From contig OX326958.1 of NCBI GenBank assembly GCA_946800325.1, positions 60,257,793 to 60,321,792 of the forward strand: a DNA stretch of 64,000 nt. Direction: 5' to 3'. The stretch comes from Luzula sylvatica. Taxonomy: Eukaryota > Streptophyta > Magnoliopsida > Poales > Juncaceae. A program made the position numbers and the translations under genes. Shown here one piece after another: positions 26,700 through 42,350 of this stretch (positions within the stretch are counted from its first letter, which is position 1; each line of letters starts with the position of its first letter). The notes under the pieces were generated by a model. That model had not been told where the DNA came from, ran no database searches, and saw only the letters and a list, made by a program, of their open reading frames with translations.

Positions 26700-29600
26700 T
26701 GTTTTTCGATTCAAAACAAGATTTTTACGCTTTGAGGTGTTCAAATAACATGTTTTTAGATCATTTGTGTCGTATCTTTTAGTACATAACTTTTCCCCAA
26801 ATTTCACAAACACTAAGAAAGTTTGTTTTTCAATTCAAAACAAACTTTTAACGCTTTGAGGAGTTCAAATAACGTGTTTTTAGATCATTTGTATCGTATC
26901 TTTTACTACATAACTTTTCACCAAATTTCACAAACACTAAGAAAGTTTGTTTTTCGATTCAAAACAAAATTTTAAAGCTTTGAGGAGTTCAAATAACGTG
27001 TTTCTAGATCATTTGTTTCGTATCTTTTACTACATAACTTTTCACCAAATTTCACAAACACTAAGAAAGTTTATTTTTCGATTCGAAACAAGATTTTAAC
27101 GCTTTGAAGAGTTCAAATAACGGTTTCTAGATCATTTGTATCGTATCTTTTAGTACATAACTTTTCACCAAATTTCACAAACACTAAGAAAGTTTGTTTT
27201 TCGATTCAAAACAAGATTTTAACGCTTTGGGCAGTTCAAATAACGTGTTTCTAGATCATTTGCATCGTATCTTTTAGTACATAACTTTTCACCAAATTTC
27301 ACAAACACTAAGAAAGCTTGTTTTTCGATTCAAAACAAGATTTTAACGCTTTGAGGAGTTCAAATAACGTGTTTTTAGATCATTTGTATCGTATCTTTTA
27401 CTACATAACTTTTCACCAAATTTCACAAACACTAAGAAAGTTTATTTTTCCATTCAAAACATGATTTTAACGCTTTGAGGAGTTCAAATAACGTGTTTTT
27501 AGATCATTTGTATCGTATCTTTTACTACATAACTTTTCACCAAATTTCGCAAACACTAAGAAAGCTTGTTTTTCGATTCAAAACAAGATTTTAACGCTTT
27601 GAGGAGTTCAAATAACGTGTTTTTAGATCATTTGTATCGTATCTTTTACTACATAACTTTTCACCAAATTTGACAAACACTAAGAAAGTTTGTTTTTCCA
27701 TTCAAAACATGATTTTAACGCTTTGAGGAGTTCAAATAACGTGTTTTTAGATCATTTGTATCGTATCTTTTACTACATAACTTTTCACCAAATTTCACAA
27801 ACACTAAGAGAGTTTGTTTTTCGATTCAAAACAAGATTTTAACGCTTTGAGGTGTTCAAATAACATGTTTTTAGATCAGGTGTATCATATCTTTTACTAC
27901 ATAACTTTTTACCAAATTTCAGAAACGCTAAGAAAGTTTGTTTTTCGATTCAAAACAAGATTTTAACGCTTTGAGGAGTTCAAATAACATGTTTTTAGAT
28001 CATTTGTATCATATCTTTTACTACATAACTTTTCAGCAAATTTCACAAACACTAAGAAAGTTTGTTTTTCGATTCAAAACAAGATTTTAACGCTTTGAGG
28101 AGTTCAAATAACGTGTTTTTAGATCATTTGTATTGTATCTTTTACTACAAAACTTTTCACCAAATTTCACAAACACTAAGAAAGCTTGTTTTTCGATTCA
28201 AAACAAGATTTTAACGCTTTGAGGAGTTCAAATAACATGTTTTTAGATCATTTGTATCGTATCTTTTACTACATAACTTTTCACCAAATTTCACAAACAC
28301 TAAGAAAGTTTGTTTTTCGATTTCAAAACAAGATTTTAACGCATTGAGGAGTTCAAATAACGTGTTTTTAGATCATTTGTATCGTATCTTTTAGTACATA
28401 ACTTTTCACCAAATATCACAAAAACTAAGAAAGTTTGTTTTTTGATTCAAAACAAGATTTTAAAGCTTTGAGGAGTTAAAATAACATGTTTTTAGATCAT
28501 TTGTATCGTATCTTTTAGTACATAACTTTTCACCAAATTTCACAAACACTAAGAAAGTGTGTTTTTCGATTCAAAACAAGATTTTAACGCTTTGAGGAGT
28601 TCAAATAACGTTTTTTTAGATCATTTATATCGTATCTTTTACTACATAACTTTTCACCAAATTTCACAAACACCAAGAAAGTTTGTTTTTCGATTCAAAA
28701 CAAGATTTTAACGCTTTGAGGTGTTCAAATAACGTGTTTTTAGATTATTTGTATCGTATCTTTTACTACATAACTTTTAACCAAATTTCACAAACACTAA
28801 TAAAGTTTGTTTTTCGATTTCAAAACAAGATTTTAACGCTTTGAGGAGTTCAAATAACGTGTTTATAGATCATTTGTATCGTATCTTTTAGTACATCACT
28901 TTTCACCAAATTTCACAAACACTAAGAAAGTTTGTTTTTCGATTCAAAACAAGATTTTAACGCTTTGAGGAGTTCAAATAACGTGTTTTTAGATCATTTG
29001 TATCGTATCTTTTAGTACATAACTTTTCACCAAATTTCACAAACACTAAGAAAGTTTGTTTTTCGATTCAAAACAAGATTTTAACGCTTTGAGGAGTTCA
29101 AATAACGTTTTTTTAGATCATTTATATCGTATCTTTTACTACATAACTTTTCACCAAATTTCACAAACACCAAGAAAGTTTGTTTTTCGATTCAAAACAA
29201 GATTTTAACGCTTTGAGGTGTTCAAATAACGTGTTTTTAGATCATTTGTGTCGTATCTTTTAGTACATAACTTTTCACCAAATCTCCCAAACACTAAGAA
29301 TGTTTGTTTTTCAATTCAAAACAAACTTTTAACGCTTTGAGGAGTTCAAATAACGTGTTTTTGGATCATTTATATCGTATCTTTTACTACATAACTTTTC
29401 ACCAAATTTCACAAACACCAAGAAAGTTTGTTTTTCAATTCAAAACAAGATTTTAACGCTTTGAGGTGTTCAAATAACATGTTTTTAGATCATTTGTATC
29501 GTATCTTTTAGTACATAACTTTTCACCAAATTTCACAAACACTAAGAAATTTTGTTTTTCGATTCAAAACAAGATTTTAACGCTTTGAGGAGTTCAAATA

Positions 29601-32600
29601 ACGTGTTTCTAGATCATTTGTATCGTATCTTTTACTACATAACGTTTCACCAAATTTCACAAACACTAAGAATGTTTGTTTTTCGATTCAAAACATGATT
29701 TTAACGCTTTGAGGAGTTCAAGTGCGTGTTTTTAGATCATTTGTATCGTATCTTTTACTACATAACTTTTCACCAAATTTCACAAACACTAAGAGAGTTT
29801 GTTTTTCGATTCAAAACAAGATTTTAACGCTTTCAGGTGTTCAAATAACATGTTTTTAGATCAGGTGTATCGTATCTTTTACTACATAACTTTTTACCAA
29901 ATTTCAGAAACGCTAAGAAAGTTTGTTTTTCGATTCAAAACAAGATTGTAACGCTTTGAGGAGTTCAAATAACATGTTTTTAGATCATTTGTATCATATC
30001 TTTTACTACATAACTTTTCAGCAAATTTCACAAACACTAAGAAAGTTTGTTTTTCGATTCAAAACAAGATTTTAACGCTTTGAGGAGTTCAAATAACGTG
30101 TTTTTAGATCATTTGTATCGTATCTTTTACTACAAAACTTTTCACCAAATTTCACAAACACTAAGAAAGCTTGTTTTTCGATTCAAAACAAGATTTTAAC
30201 GCTTTGAGGAGTTCAAATAACGTGTTTTTGGATTATTTGTATCGTATCTTTTACTACATAACTTTTAACCAAATTTCACAAACACTAATAAAGTTTGTTT
30301 TTCGATTTCAAAACAAGATTTTAACGCTTTGAGGAGTTCAAATAACGTGTTTATAGATCATTTGTATCGTATCTTTTAGTACATCACTTTTCACCAAATT
30401 TCACAAACACTAAGAAAGTTTGTTTTTCGATTCAAAACAAGATTTTAACGCTTTGAGGAGTTCAAATAACGTGTTTTTAGATCATTTGTATCGTATCTTT
30501 TAGTACATAACTTTTCACCAAATTTCACAAACACTAAGAAAGTTTGTTTTTCGATTCAAAACAAGATTTTAACGTTTGGAGGAGTTCAAATAACGTGTTT
30601 TTAGATCATTTGTATCATATCTTTTACTACATAACTTTTCACCAAATTTCACAAACTCTAAGAAAGTTTGTTTTCCGATTCAAAACAAGATTTTAACGCT
30701 TTGAGGAGTTCAAATAACGGTTTCTAAATCATTTGTATGGTATCTTTTAGTACATAACTTTTCACCAAATTTCACAAACACTAAGAAAGTTTGTTTTTCG
30801 ATTCAAAACAAGATTTTAACGCTTTGAGGAGTTCAAATAACGTGTTTCTAGATCATTTGCATCGTATCTTTTAGTACATAACTTTTCACCAAATTTCACA
30901 AACACTAAGAAAGTTTGTTTTTCGATTCAAAACAAGATTTAAACGCTTTGAGGAGTTCAAATAACGGGTTTCTAGATCATTTGTATCGTATCTTTTACTA
31001 CATAACTTTTCACCAAATTTCACAAACACTAAGAAAGTTTGTTTTTCGATTCAAAACAAGATTTTAACGCTTTGAGGAGTTCAAATAACGTTTTTTTAGA
31101 TCATTTATATCGTATCTTTTACTACATAAATTTTCACCAAATTTCACAAACACCAAGAAAGTTTGTTTTTCGATTCAAAACAAGATTTTAACGCTTTGAG
31201 GTGTTCAAATAACGTGTTTTTAGATCATTTGTGTCGTATCTTTTAGTACATAACTTTTCACCAAATCTCCCAAACACTAAGAAAGTTTGTTTTTCAATTC
31301 AAAACAAACTTTTAACGCTTTGAGGAGTTCAAATAACGTGTTTTTAGATCATTTATATCGTATCTTTTACTACATAACTTTTCACCAAATTTCACAAACA
31401 CCAAGAAAGTTTGTTTTTCGATTCAAAACAAGATTTTTACGCTTTGAGGTGTTCAAATAACATGTTTTTAGATCATTTGTGTCGTATCTTTTAGTACATA
31501 ACTTTTCCCCAAATTTCACAAACACTAAGAAAGTTTGTTTTTCAATTCAAAACAAACTTTTAACGCTTTGAGGAGTTCAAATAACGTGTTTTTAGATCAT
31601 TTGTATCGTATCTTTTACTACATAACTTTTCACCAAATTTCACAAACACTAAGAAAGTTTGTTTTTCGATTCAAAACAAAATTTTAAAGCTTTGAGGAGT
31701 TCAAATAACGTGTTTCTAGATCATTTGTTTCGTATCTTTTACTACATAACTTTTCACCAAATTTCACAAACACTAAGAAAGTTTGTTTTTCGATTCGAAA
31801 CAAGATTTTAACGCTTTGAAGAGTTCAAATAACGGTTTCTAGATCATTTGTATCGTATCTTTTAGTACATAACTTTTCACCAAATTTCACAAACACTAAG
31901 AAAGTTTGTTTTTCGATTCAAAACAAGATTTTAACGCTTTGGGCAGTTCAAATAACGTGTTTCTAGATCATTTGCATCGTATCTTTTAGTACATAACTTT
32001 TCACCAAATTTCACAAACACTAAGAAAGCTTGTTTTTCTATTCAAAACAAGATTTTAACGCTTTGAGGAGTTCAAATAACGTGTTTTTAGATCATTTGTA
32101 TCGTATCTTTTACTACATAACTTTTCACCAAATTTCGCAAACACTAAGAAAGCTTGTTTTTCGATTCAAAACAAGATTTTAACGCTTTGAGGAGTTCAAA
32201 TAACGTGTTTTTAGATCATTTGTATCGTATCTTTTACTACATAACTTTTCACCAAATTTCACAAACACTAAGAAAGTTTGTTTTTCCATTCAAAACATGA
32301 TTTTAACGCTTTGAGGAGTTCAAATAACGTGTTTTTAGATCATTTGTATCGTATCTTTTACTACATAACTTTTCACAAAATTTCACAAACACTAAGAGAG
32401 TTTGTTTTTCGATTCAAAACAAGATTTTAACTCTTTGAGGTGTTCAAATAACATGTTTTTAGATCAGGTGTATCGTATCTTTTACTACATAACTTTTTAC
32501 CAAATTTCAGAAACGCTAAGAAAGTTTGTTTTTCGATTCAAAACAAGATTTTAACGCTTTGAGGAGTTCAAATAACATGTTTTTAGATCATTTGTATCAT

Positions 32601-33400
32601 ATCTTTTACTACATAACTTTTCAGCAAATTTCACAAACACTAAGAAAGTTTGTTTTTCGATTCAAAACAAGATTTTAACGCTTTGAGGAGTTCAAATAAC
32701 GTGTTTTTAGATCATTTGTATTGTATCTTTTACTACAAAACTTTTCACCAAATTTCACAAACACTAAGAAAGCTTGTTTTTCGATTCAAAACAAGATTTT
32801 AACGCTTTGAGGAGTTCAAATAACATGTTTTTAGATCATTTGTATCGTATCTTTTACTACATAACTTTTCACCAAATTTCACAAACACTAAGAAAGTTTG
32901 TTTTTCGATTTCAAAACAAGATTTTAACGCTTTGAGGAGTTCAAATAACGTGTTTTTAGATCATTTGTATCGTATCTTTTAGTACATAACTTTTCACCAA
33001 ATATCACAAAAACTAAGAAAGTTTGTTTTTTGATTCAAAACAAGATTTTAAAGCTTTGAGGAGTTAAAATAACATGTTTTTAGATCATTTGTATCGTATC
33101 TTTTAGTACATAACTTTTCACCAAATTTCACAAACACTAAGAAAGTGTGTTTTTCGATTCAAAACAAGATTTTAACGCTTTGAGGAGTTCAAATAACGTG
33201 TTTTTAGATCATTTATATCGTATCTTTTACTACATAACTTTTCACCAAATTTCACAAACACCCAGAAAGTTTGTTTTTCGATTCAAAACAATATTTTAAC
33301 GCTTTGAGGTGTTCAAATAACTTGTTTTTAGATCATTTGTGTCGTATCTTTTAGTACATAACTTTTCCCCAAATTTCACAAACACTAAGAAAGTTTGTTT
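26700..33400 (+). repeat. Dispersed 38-monomer (4,712-bp) duplication inside the array
   Basis: The rare variant GCTTTGGGCAGTTC occurs at 27,229 and 31,941, and ATTTTTACGCTTTGAGGTG at 26,721 and 31,433, both 4,712 bp (38 monomers) apart. Further right, the AAAGCTTG monomers at 28,181 and 32,769 are 4,588 bp apart (37 monomers), so one copy has gained or lost a monomer of the TTTTTCCATTC class. This pair overlaps other duplications, which makes the middle of the array a mosaic. Limits are approximate. Confidence 0.7.
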
Positions 33401-36400
33401 TTCAATTCAAAACAAACTTTTAACGCTTTGAGGAGTTCAAATAACGTGTTTTTTAGATCATTTGTATCGTATCTTTTAGTACATAACTTTTCACCAAATT
33501 TCACAAACACTACGAAAGTTTGTTTTTCGATTCAAAACAAGATTTTAAAGCTTTGAGGAGTTCAAATAACATGTTTCTAGATCATTTGTTTCGTATCTTT
33601 TACTACATAACTTTTCACCAAATTTCACAAACACTAAGAAAGTTTATTTTTCGATTCGAAACAAGATTTTAACGCTTTGAAGAGTTCAAATAACGGTTTC
33701 TAGATCATTTGTATGGTATCTTTTAGTACATAACTTTTCACCAAATTTCACAAACACTAAGAAAGCTTGTTTTTCGATTCAAAACAAGATTTTAACGCTT
33801 TGAGGAGTTCAAATAACATGTTTTTAGATCATTTGTATCGTATCTTTTACTACATAACTTTTCACCAAATTTCACAAACACTAAGAAAGTTTGTTTTTCG
33901 ATTTCAAAACAAGATTTTAACGCTTTGAGGAGTTCAAATAACGTGTTTTTAGATCATTTGTATCGTATCTTTTAGTACATAACTTTTCACCAAATATCAC
34001 AAAAACTAAGAAAGTTTGTTTTTTGATTCAAAACAAGATTTTAAAGCTTTGAGGAGTTAAAATAACATGTTTTTAGATCATTTGTATCGTATCTTTTAGT
34101 ACATAACTTTTCACCAAATTTCACAAACACTAAGAAAGTGTGTTTTTCGATTCAAAACAAGATTTTAACGCTTTGAGGAGTTCAAATAACGTGTTTTTAG
34201 ATCATTTATATCGTATCTTTTACTACATAACTTTTCACCAAATTTCACAAACACCAAGAAAGTTTGTTTTTCGATTCAAAACAAGATTTTAACGCTTTGA
34301 GGTGTTCAAATAACGTGTTTTTAGATCATTTGTGTCGTATCTTTTAGTACATAACTTTTCACCAAATCTCCCAAACACTAAGAAAGTTTGTTTTTCAATT
34401 CAAAACAAACTTTTAACGCTTTGAGGAGTTCAAATAACGTGTTTTTAGATCATTTATATCGTATCTTTTACTACATAACTTTTCACCAAATTTCACAAAC
34501 ACCAAGAAAGTTTGTTTTTCGATTCAAAACAAGATTTTTACGCTTTGAGGAGTTAAAATAACATGTTTTTAGATCATTTGTATCGTATCTTTTCGTACAT
34601 AACTTTTCACCAAATTTCACAAACACTAAGAAAGTGTGTTTTTCGATTCAAAACAAGATTTTAACACTTTGAGGAGTTCAAATAACGTGTTTTTAGATCA
34701 TTTATATCGTATCTTTTACTACATAACTTTTCACCAAATTTCACAAACACCCGGAAAGTTTGTTTTTCGATTCAAAACAATATTTTAACGCTTTGAGGTG
34801 TTCAAATAACATGTTTTTAGATCATTTGTGTCGTATCTTTTAGTATATAACTTTTCCCCAAATTTCACAAACACTAAGAAAGTTTGTTTTTCAATTCAAA
34901 ACAAACTTTTAACGCTTTGAGGAGTTCAAATAACGTGTTTTTTAGATCATTTGTATAGTATCTTTTAGTACATAACTTTTCACCAAATTTCACAAACACT
35001 ACGAAAGTTTGTTTTTCGATTCAAAACAAGATTTTAAAGCTTTGAGGAGTTCAAATAACGTGTTTCTAGATCATTTGTTTCGTATCTTTTACTACATAAC
35101 TTTTCACCAAATTTCACAAACACTAAGAAAGTTTATTTTTCGATTCGAAACAAGATTTTAACGCTTTGAAGAGTTCAAATAACGGTTTCTAGATCATTTG
35201 TATGGTATCTTTTAGTACATAACTTTTCACCAAATTTCACGAACACTAAGAAAGTTTGTTTTTCGATTCAAAACAAGATTTTAACGCTTTGAGGAGTTCA
35301 AATAACGTGTTTCTAGATCATTTGCATCGTATCTTTTAGTACATAACTTTTCACCAAATTTCACAAACACTAAGAAAGTTTGTTTTTCGATTCAATACAA
35401 GATTTAAACGCTTTGAGGAGTTCAAATAACGGGTTTCTAGATCATTTGTATCGTATCTTTTACTACATAACTTTTCACCAGATTTCACAAACACTAAGAA
35501 AGTTTGTTTTTCGATTCAAAACAAGATTTTAACGCTTTGAGGAGTTCAAATAACGTTTTTTTAGATCATTTATATCGTATCTTTTACTGCATAACTTTTC
35601 ACCAAATTTCACAAACACCAAGAAAGTTTGTTTTTCGATTCAAAACAAGATTTTAACGCTTTGAGGTGTTCAAATAACGTGTTTTTAGATCATTTGTGTC
35701 GTATCTTTTAGTACATAACTTTTCACCAAATCTCCCAAACACTAAGAATGTTTGTTTTTCAATTCAAAACAAACTTTTAACGCTTTGAGGAGTTCAAATA
35801 ACGTGTTTTTGGATCATTTATATCGTATCTTTTACTACATAACTTTTCACCAAATTTCACAAACACCAAGAAAGTTTGTTTTTCGATTCAAAACAAGATT
35901 TAACGCTTTGAGGTGTTCAAATAACATGTTTTTAGATCATTTGTATCGTATCTTTTAGTACATAACTTTTCACCAAATTTCACAAACACTAAGAAATTTT
36001 GTTTTTCGATTCAAAACAAGATTTTAACGCTTTGAGGAGTTCAAATAACGTGTTTCTAGATCATTTGTATCGTATCTTTTACTACATAACGTTTCACCAA
36101 ATTTCACAAGCACTAAGAATGTTTGTTTTTCGATTCAAAACATGATTTTAACGCTTTGAGGAGTTCAAATAACGTGTTTTTAGATCATTTGTATCGTATC
36201 TTTTACTACATAACTTTTCACCAAATTTCACAAACACTAAGAGAGTTTGTTTTTCGATTCAAAACAAGATTTTAACGCTTTCAGGTGTTCAAATAACATG
36301 TTTTTAGATCAGGTGTATCGTATCTTTTACTACATAACTTTTTACCAAATTTCAGAAACGCTAAGAAAGTTTGTTTTTCGATTCAAAACAAGATTGTAAC

Positions 36401-39400
36401 GCTTTGAGGAGTTCAAATAACATGTTTTTAGATCATTTGTATCATATCTTTTACTACATAACTTTTCAGCAAATTTCACAAACACTAAGAAAGTTTGTTT
36501 TTCGATTCAAAACAAGATTTTAATGCTTTGAGGAGTTCAAATAACGTGTTTTTAGATCATTTGTATCGTATCTTTTACTACAAAACTTTTCACCAAATTT
36601 CACAAACACTAAGAAAGCTTGTTTTTCGATTCAAAACAAGATTTTAACGCTTTGAGGAGTTCAAATAACGTGTTTTTAGATTATTTTTATCGTATCTTTT
36701 ACTACATAACTTTTAACCAAATTTCACAAACACTAATAAAGTTTGTTTTTCGATTTCAAAACAAGATTTTAACGCTTTGAGGAGTTCGAATAACGTGTTT
36801 ATAGATCATTTGTATCGTATCTTTTAGTACATCACTTTTCACCAAATTTCACAAACACTAAGAAAGTTTGTTTTTCGATTCAAAACAAGATTTTAACGCT
36901 TTGAGGAGTTCAAATAACGTGTTTTTAGATCATTTGTATCGTATCTTTTAGTACATAACTTTTCACCAAATTTCACAAACACTAAGAAAGTTTGTTTTTC
37001 GATTCAAAACAAGATTTTAACGTTTGGAGGAGTTCAAATAACGTGTTTTTAGATCATTTGTATCATATCTTTTCCTACATAACTTTTCACCAAATTTCAC
37101 AAACTCTAAGAAAGTTTGTTTTCCGATTCAAAACAAGATTTTAACGCTTTGAGGAGTTCAAATAACGGTTTCTAGATCATTTGTATGGTATCTTTTAGTA
37201 CATAACTTTTCACCAAATTTCACAAACACTAAGAAAGTTTGTTTTTCGATTCAAAACAAGATTTTAACGCTTTGAGGAGTTCAAATAACGTGTTTCTAGA
37301 TCATTTGCATCGTATCTTTTAGTACATAACTTTTCACCAAATTTCACAAACACTAAGAAAGTTTGTTTTTCGATTCAAAACAAGATTTAAACGCTTTGAG
37401 GAGTTCAAATAACGGGTTTCTAGATCATTTGTATCGTATCTTTTACTACATAACTTTTCACCAAATTTCACAAACACTAAGAAAGTTTGTTTTTCGATTC
37501 AAAACAAGATTTTAACGCTTTGAGGAGTTCAAATAACGTTTTTTTAGATCATTTATATCGTATCTTTTACTACATAACTTTTCACCAAATTTCACAAACA
37601 CCAAGAAAGTTTGTTTTTCGATTCAAAACAAGATTTTAACACTTTGAGGTGTTCAAATAACGTGTTTTTAGATCATTTGTGTCGTATCTTTTAGTACATA
37701 ACTTTTCACCAAATCTCCCAAACACTAAGAAAGTTTGTTTTTCAATTCAAAACAAACTTTTAACGCTTTGAGGAGTTCAAATAACGTGTTTTTAGATCAT
37801 TTATATCGTATCTTTTACTACATAACTTTTCACCAAATTTCACAAACACCAAGAAAGTTTGTTTTTCGATTCAAAACAAGATTTTTACGCTTTGAGGAGT
37901 TAAAATAACATGTTTTTAGATCATTTGTATCGTATCTTTTAGTACATAACTTTTCACCAAATTTCACAAACACTAAGAAAGTGTGTTTTTCGATTCAAAA
38001 CAAGATTTTAACGCTTTGAGGAGTTCAAATAACGTGTTTTTAGATCATTTATATCGTATCTTTTACTACATAACTTTTCACCAAATTTCACAAACACCCA
38101 GAAAGTTTGTTTTTCGATTCAAAACAATATTTTAACGCTTTGAGGTGTTCAAATAACATGTTTTTAGATCATTTGTGTCGTATCTTTTAGTACATAACTT
38201 TTCCCCAAATTTCACAAACACTAAGAAAGTTTGTTTTTCAATTCAAAACAAACTTTTAACGCTTTGAGGAGTTAAAATAACGTGTTTTTTAGATCATTTG
38301 TATAGTATCTTTTAGTACATAACTTTTCACCAAATTTCACAAACACTACGAAAGTTTGTTTTTCGATTCAAAACAAGATTTTAAAGCTTTGAGGAGTTCA
38401 AATAACGTGTTTCTAGATCATTTGTTTCGTATCTTTTACTACATAACTTTTCACCAAATTTCACAAACACTGAGAAAGTTTATTTTTCGATTCGAAACAA
38501 GATTTTAACGCTTTGAAGAGTTCAAATAACGGTTTCTAGATCATTTGTATGGTATCTTTTAGTACATAACTTTTCACCAAATTTCACAAACACTAAGAAA
38601 GTTTGTTTTTCGATTCAAAACAAGATTTTAACGCTTTGAGGAGTTCAAATAACGTGTTTCTAGATCATTTGCATCGTATCTTTTAGTACATAACTTTTCA
38701 CCAAATTTCACAAACACTAAGAAAGTTTGTTTTTCGATTCAAAACAAGATTTAAACGCTTTGAGGAGTTCAAATAACGGGTTTCTAGATCATTTGTATCG
38801 TATCTTTTACTACATAACTTTTCACCAAATTTCACAAACACTCAGAAAGTTTGTTTTTCGATTCAAAACAAGATTTTAACGCTTTGAGGAGTTCAAATAA
38901 CGTTTTTTTAGATCATTTATATCATATCTTTTACTACATAACTTTTCACCAAATTTCACAAACACCAAGAAAGTTTGTTTTTCGACTCAAAACAAGATTT
39001 TAACGCTTTGAGGTGTTCAAATAACGTGTTTTTAGATCATTTGTGTCGTATCTTTTAGTACATAACTTTTCACCAAATCTCCCAAACACTAAGAAAGTTT
39101 GTTTTTCAATTCAAAACAAACTTTTAACGCTTTGAGGAGTTCAAATAACGTGTTTTTGGATCATTTATATCGTATCTTTTACTACATAACTTTTCACCAA
39201 ATTTCACAAACACCAAGAAAGTTTGTTTTTCGATTCAAAACAAGATTTTTACGCTTTGAGGTGTTCAAATAACATGTTTTTAGATCATTTGTATCGTATC
39301 TTTTAGTACATAACTTTTCACCAAATTTCACAAACACTAAGAAATTTTGTTTTTCGATTCAAAACAAGATTTTAACGCTTTGAGGAGTTCAAATAACGTG

Positions 39401-42350
39401 TTTCTAGATCATTTGTATCGTATCTTTTACTACATAACTTTTCACCAAATTTCACAAACACTAAGAAAGTTTTTTTTCGATTCAAAACAAGATTTTAACG
39501 CTTTGAGGAGTTCAAATAACATGGTTTTAGATCATTTGTGTCGTATCTTTTAGTACATAACTTTTCCCCAAATTTCACAAACACTAAGAAAGTTTGTTTT
39601 TCAATTCAAAACAAACTTTTAACGCTTTGAGGAGTTCAAATAACATGTTTTTAGATCATTTGTATCGTATCTTTTACTACATAACTTTTCACCAAATTTC
39701 ACAAACACTAAGAAAGTTTGTTTTTCGATTCAAAACAAAATTTTAAAGCTTTGAGGAGTTCAAATAACGTGTTTCTAGATCATTTGTTTCGTATCTTTTA
39801 CTACATAACTTTTCACCAAATTTCACAAACACTAAGAGAGTTTGTTTTTCGATTCGAAGCAAGATTTTAACGCTTTGAAGAGTTCAAATAACGGTTTCTG
39901 GATCATTTGTATCGTATCTTTTAGTACATAACTTTTCACCAAATTTCACAAACACTAAGAAAGTTTGTTTTTCGATTCAAAACAAGATTTTAACGCTTTG
40001 AGGAGTTCAAATAACGTGTTTTTAGATCATTTGCATCGTATCTTTTACTACATAACTTTTCACCAAATTTCACAAACACTAAGAAAGTTTGTTTTTCGAT
40101 TTCAAAACAAGATTTTAACGCTTTGACGAGTTCAAATAACGTGTTTTTAGATCATTTGTATCGTATCTTTTAGTACATAACTTTTCACGAAATTTTACAA
40201 ACACTAAGAAAGTTTGTTTTTCGATTCAAAACAAGATTTAAACGCTTTGAGGAGTTCAAATAACGGGTTTCTAGATCATTTGTATCGTATCTTTTACTAC
40301 ATAACTTTTCACCAAATTTCACAAACACTAAGAAAGTTTGTTTTTCGATTCAAAACAAGATTTTAACGCTTTGAGGAGTCCAAATAACGTGTTTTTAGAT
40401 CATTTGCATCGTATCTTTTACTACATAACTTTTCACCAAATTTCACAAACACTAAGAAATTTTGTTTTTCGATTTCAAAACAAGATTTTAACGCTTTGAG
40501 GAGTTCAAATAACGTGTTTTTAGATCATTTGTATCGTATCTTTTAGTACATAACTTTTCACGAAATTTTACAAACACTAAGAAAGTTTGTTTTTCGATTC
40601 AAAACAAGATTTTAAAGCTTTGAGGAGTTCAAATAACATGTTTTTAGATCATTTGTATCGTATCTTTTAGTACATAACTTTTCACCATATTACACAAACA
40701 CTAAGAAAGTTTGTTTTTCGATTCAAAATAAGATTTTAACCCTTTGAGGAGTTCAGATAACAAGTTTTTAGATCAGGTGTATCGTATCTTTTACTACATA
40801 ACTTTTTACCAAATTTCAGAAACGCTAAGAAAGTTTGTTTTCCGATTCAAAACAAGATTTTAACGCTTTGAGGAGTTCAAATAACATGTTTTTAGATCAG
40901 GTGTATCGTATCTTTTACTACATAACTTTTTACCAAATTTCAGAAACACTAAGAAAGTTTGTTTTTCGATTCAAAACAAGATTTTAACGCTTTGAGGAGT
41001 TCAAATAACATGTTTTTAGATCATTTGTATCGTATCTTTTACTACATAACTTTTCACCAAATTTCACAAACACTAAGAAAGTTTGTTTTTCGATTCAAAA
41101 CAAGATTTTAACGCTTTGAGGTGTTCAAATAACATGTTTTTAGATCATTTGTATCGTATCTTTTAGTACATAACTTTTCACCAAATTTCACAAACACTAA
41201 GAAATTTTGTTTTTCGATTCAAAACAAGATTTTAACGCTTTGAGGAGTTCAAATAACGTGTTTCTAGATCATTTGTATCGTATCTTTTACTACATAACGT
41301 TTCACCAAATTTCACAAACACTAAGAAAGTTTGTTTTTCGATTCAAAACATGATTTTAACGCTTTGAGGAGTTCAAATAACGTGTTTTTAGATCATTTGT
41401 ATCGTATCTTTTACTACATAACTTTTCACCAAATTCCACAAACACTAAGAGAGTTTGTTTTTCGATTCAAAACAAGATTTTAACGCTTTAAGGTGTTCAA
41501 ATAACATGTTTTTAGATCAGGTGTATCGTATCTTTTACTACATAACTTTTTACCAAATTTCAGAAACGCTAAGAAAGTTTGTTTTTCGATTCAAAACAAG
41601 ATTGTAACGCTTTGAGGAGTTCAAATAACATGTTTTTAGATCATTTGTATCATATCTTTTACTACATAACTTTTCAGCAAATTTCACAAACACTAAGAAA
41701 GTTTGTTTTTCGATTCAAAACAAGATTTTAACGCTTTGAGGAGTTCAAATAACGTGTTTTTAGATCATTTGTATCGTATCTTTTACTACAAAACTTTTCA
41801 CCAAATTTCACAAACACTAAGAAAGCTTGTTTTTCGATTCAAAACAAGATTTTAACGCTTTGAGGAGTTCAAATAACGTGTTTTTAGATTATTTGTATCG
41901 TATCTTTTACTACATAACTTTTAACCAAATTTCACAAACACTAATAAAGTTTGCTTTTCGATTTCAAAACAAGATTTTAACGCTTTGAGGAGTTCAAATA
42001 ACGTGTTTATAGATCATTTGTATCGTATCTTTTAGTACATCACTTTTCACCAAATTTCACAAACACTAAGAAAGTTTGTTTTTCGATTCAAAACAAGATT
42101 TTAACGCTTTGAGGAGTTCAAATAACGTGTTTTTAGATCATTTGTATCGTATCTTTTAGTACATAACTTTTCACCAAATTTCACAAACACTAAGAAAGTT
42201 TGTTTTTCGATTCAAAACAAGATTTTAACGTTTGGAGGAGTTCAAATAACGTGTTTTTAGATCATTTGTATCATATCTTTTACTACATAACTTTTCACCA
42301 AATTTCACAAACTCTAAGAAAGTTTGTTTTCCGATTCAAAACAAGATTTT
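29050..42350 (+). repeat. Repeated block around the CACAAACTCTAAG monomer, three copies
   Basis: A run of marked monomers (CGATTCAAAACATG, TAAGAGAG, GATTGTAACG, TTCAGCAAAT, CACTAATAAAG, GTTTGGAGGAG, then ACAAACTCTAAG with TTTTCCGATTC) occurs three times. The ACAAACTCTA marker is at 30,651, 37,099 and 42,307, and GATTGTAACG is near 29,945, 36,392 and 41,600. Offsets are 6,448 bp (52 monomers) and 5,208 bp (42 monomers). The left pair matches over roughly 29,050-31,420 and 35,500-37,870 and the third over about 41,100-42,350. Outside these limits the neighbours differ, so these are copied blocks within other array material, not one simple tandem period. Confidence 0.72.

Noticed and set aside
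35752..35958. ORF of 68 codons inside the satellite (also similar ones at 39,347-39,553 and 48,902-49,102)
   Set aside because: They are translations of less than two 124-bp monomers. The period is not a multiple of 3, so the frame cannot stay open, and they depend on rare variants that remove stops.
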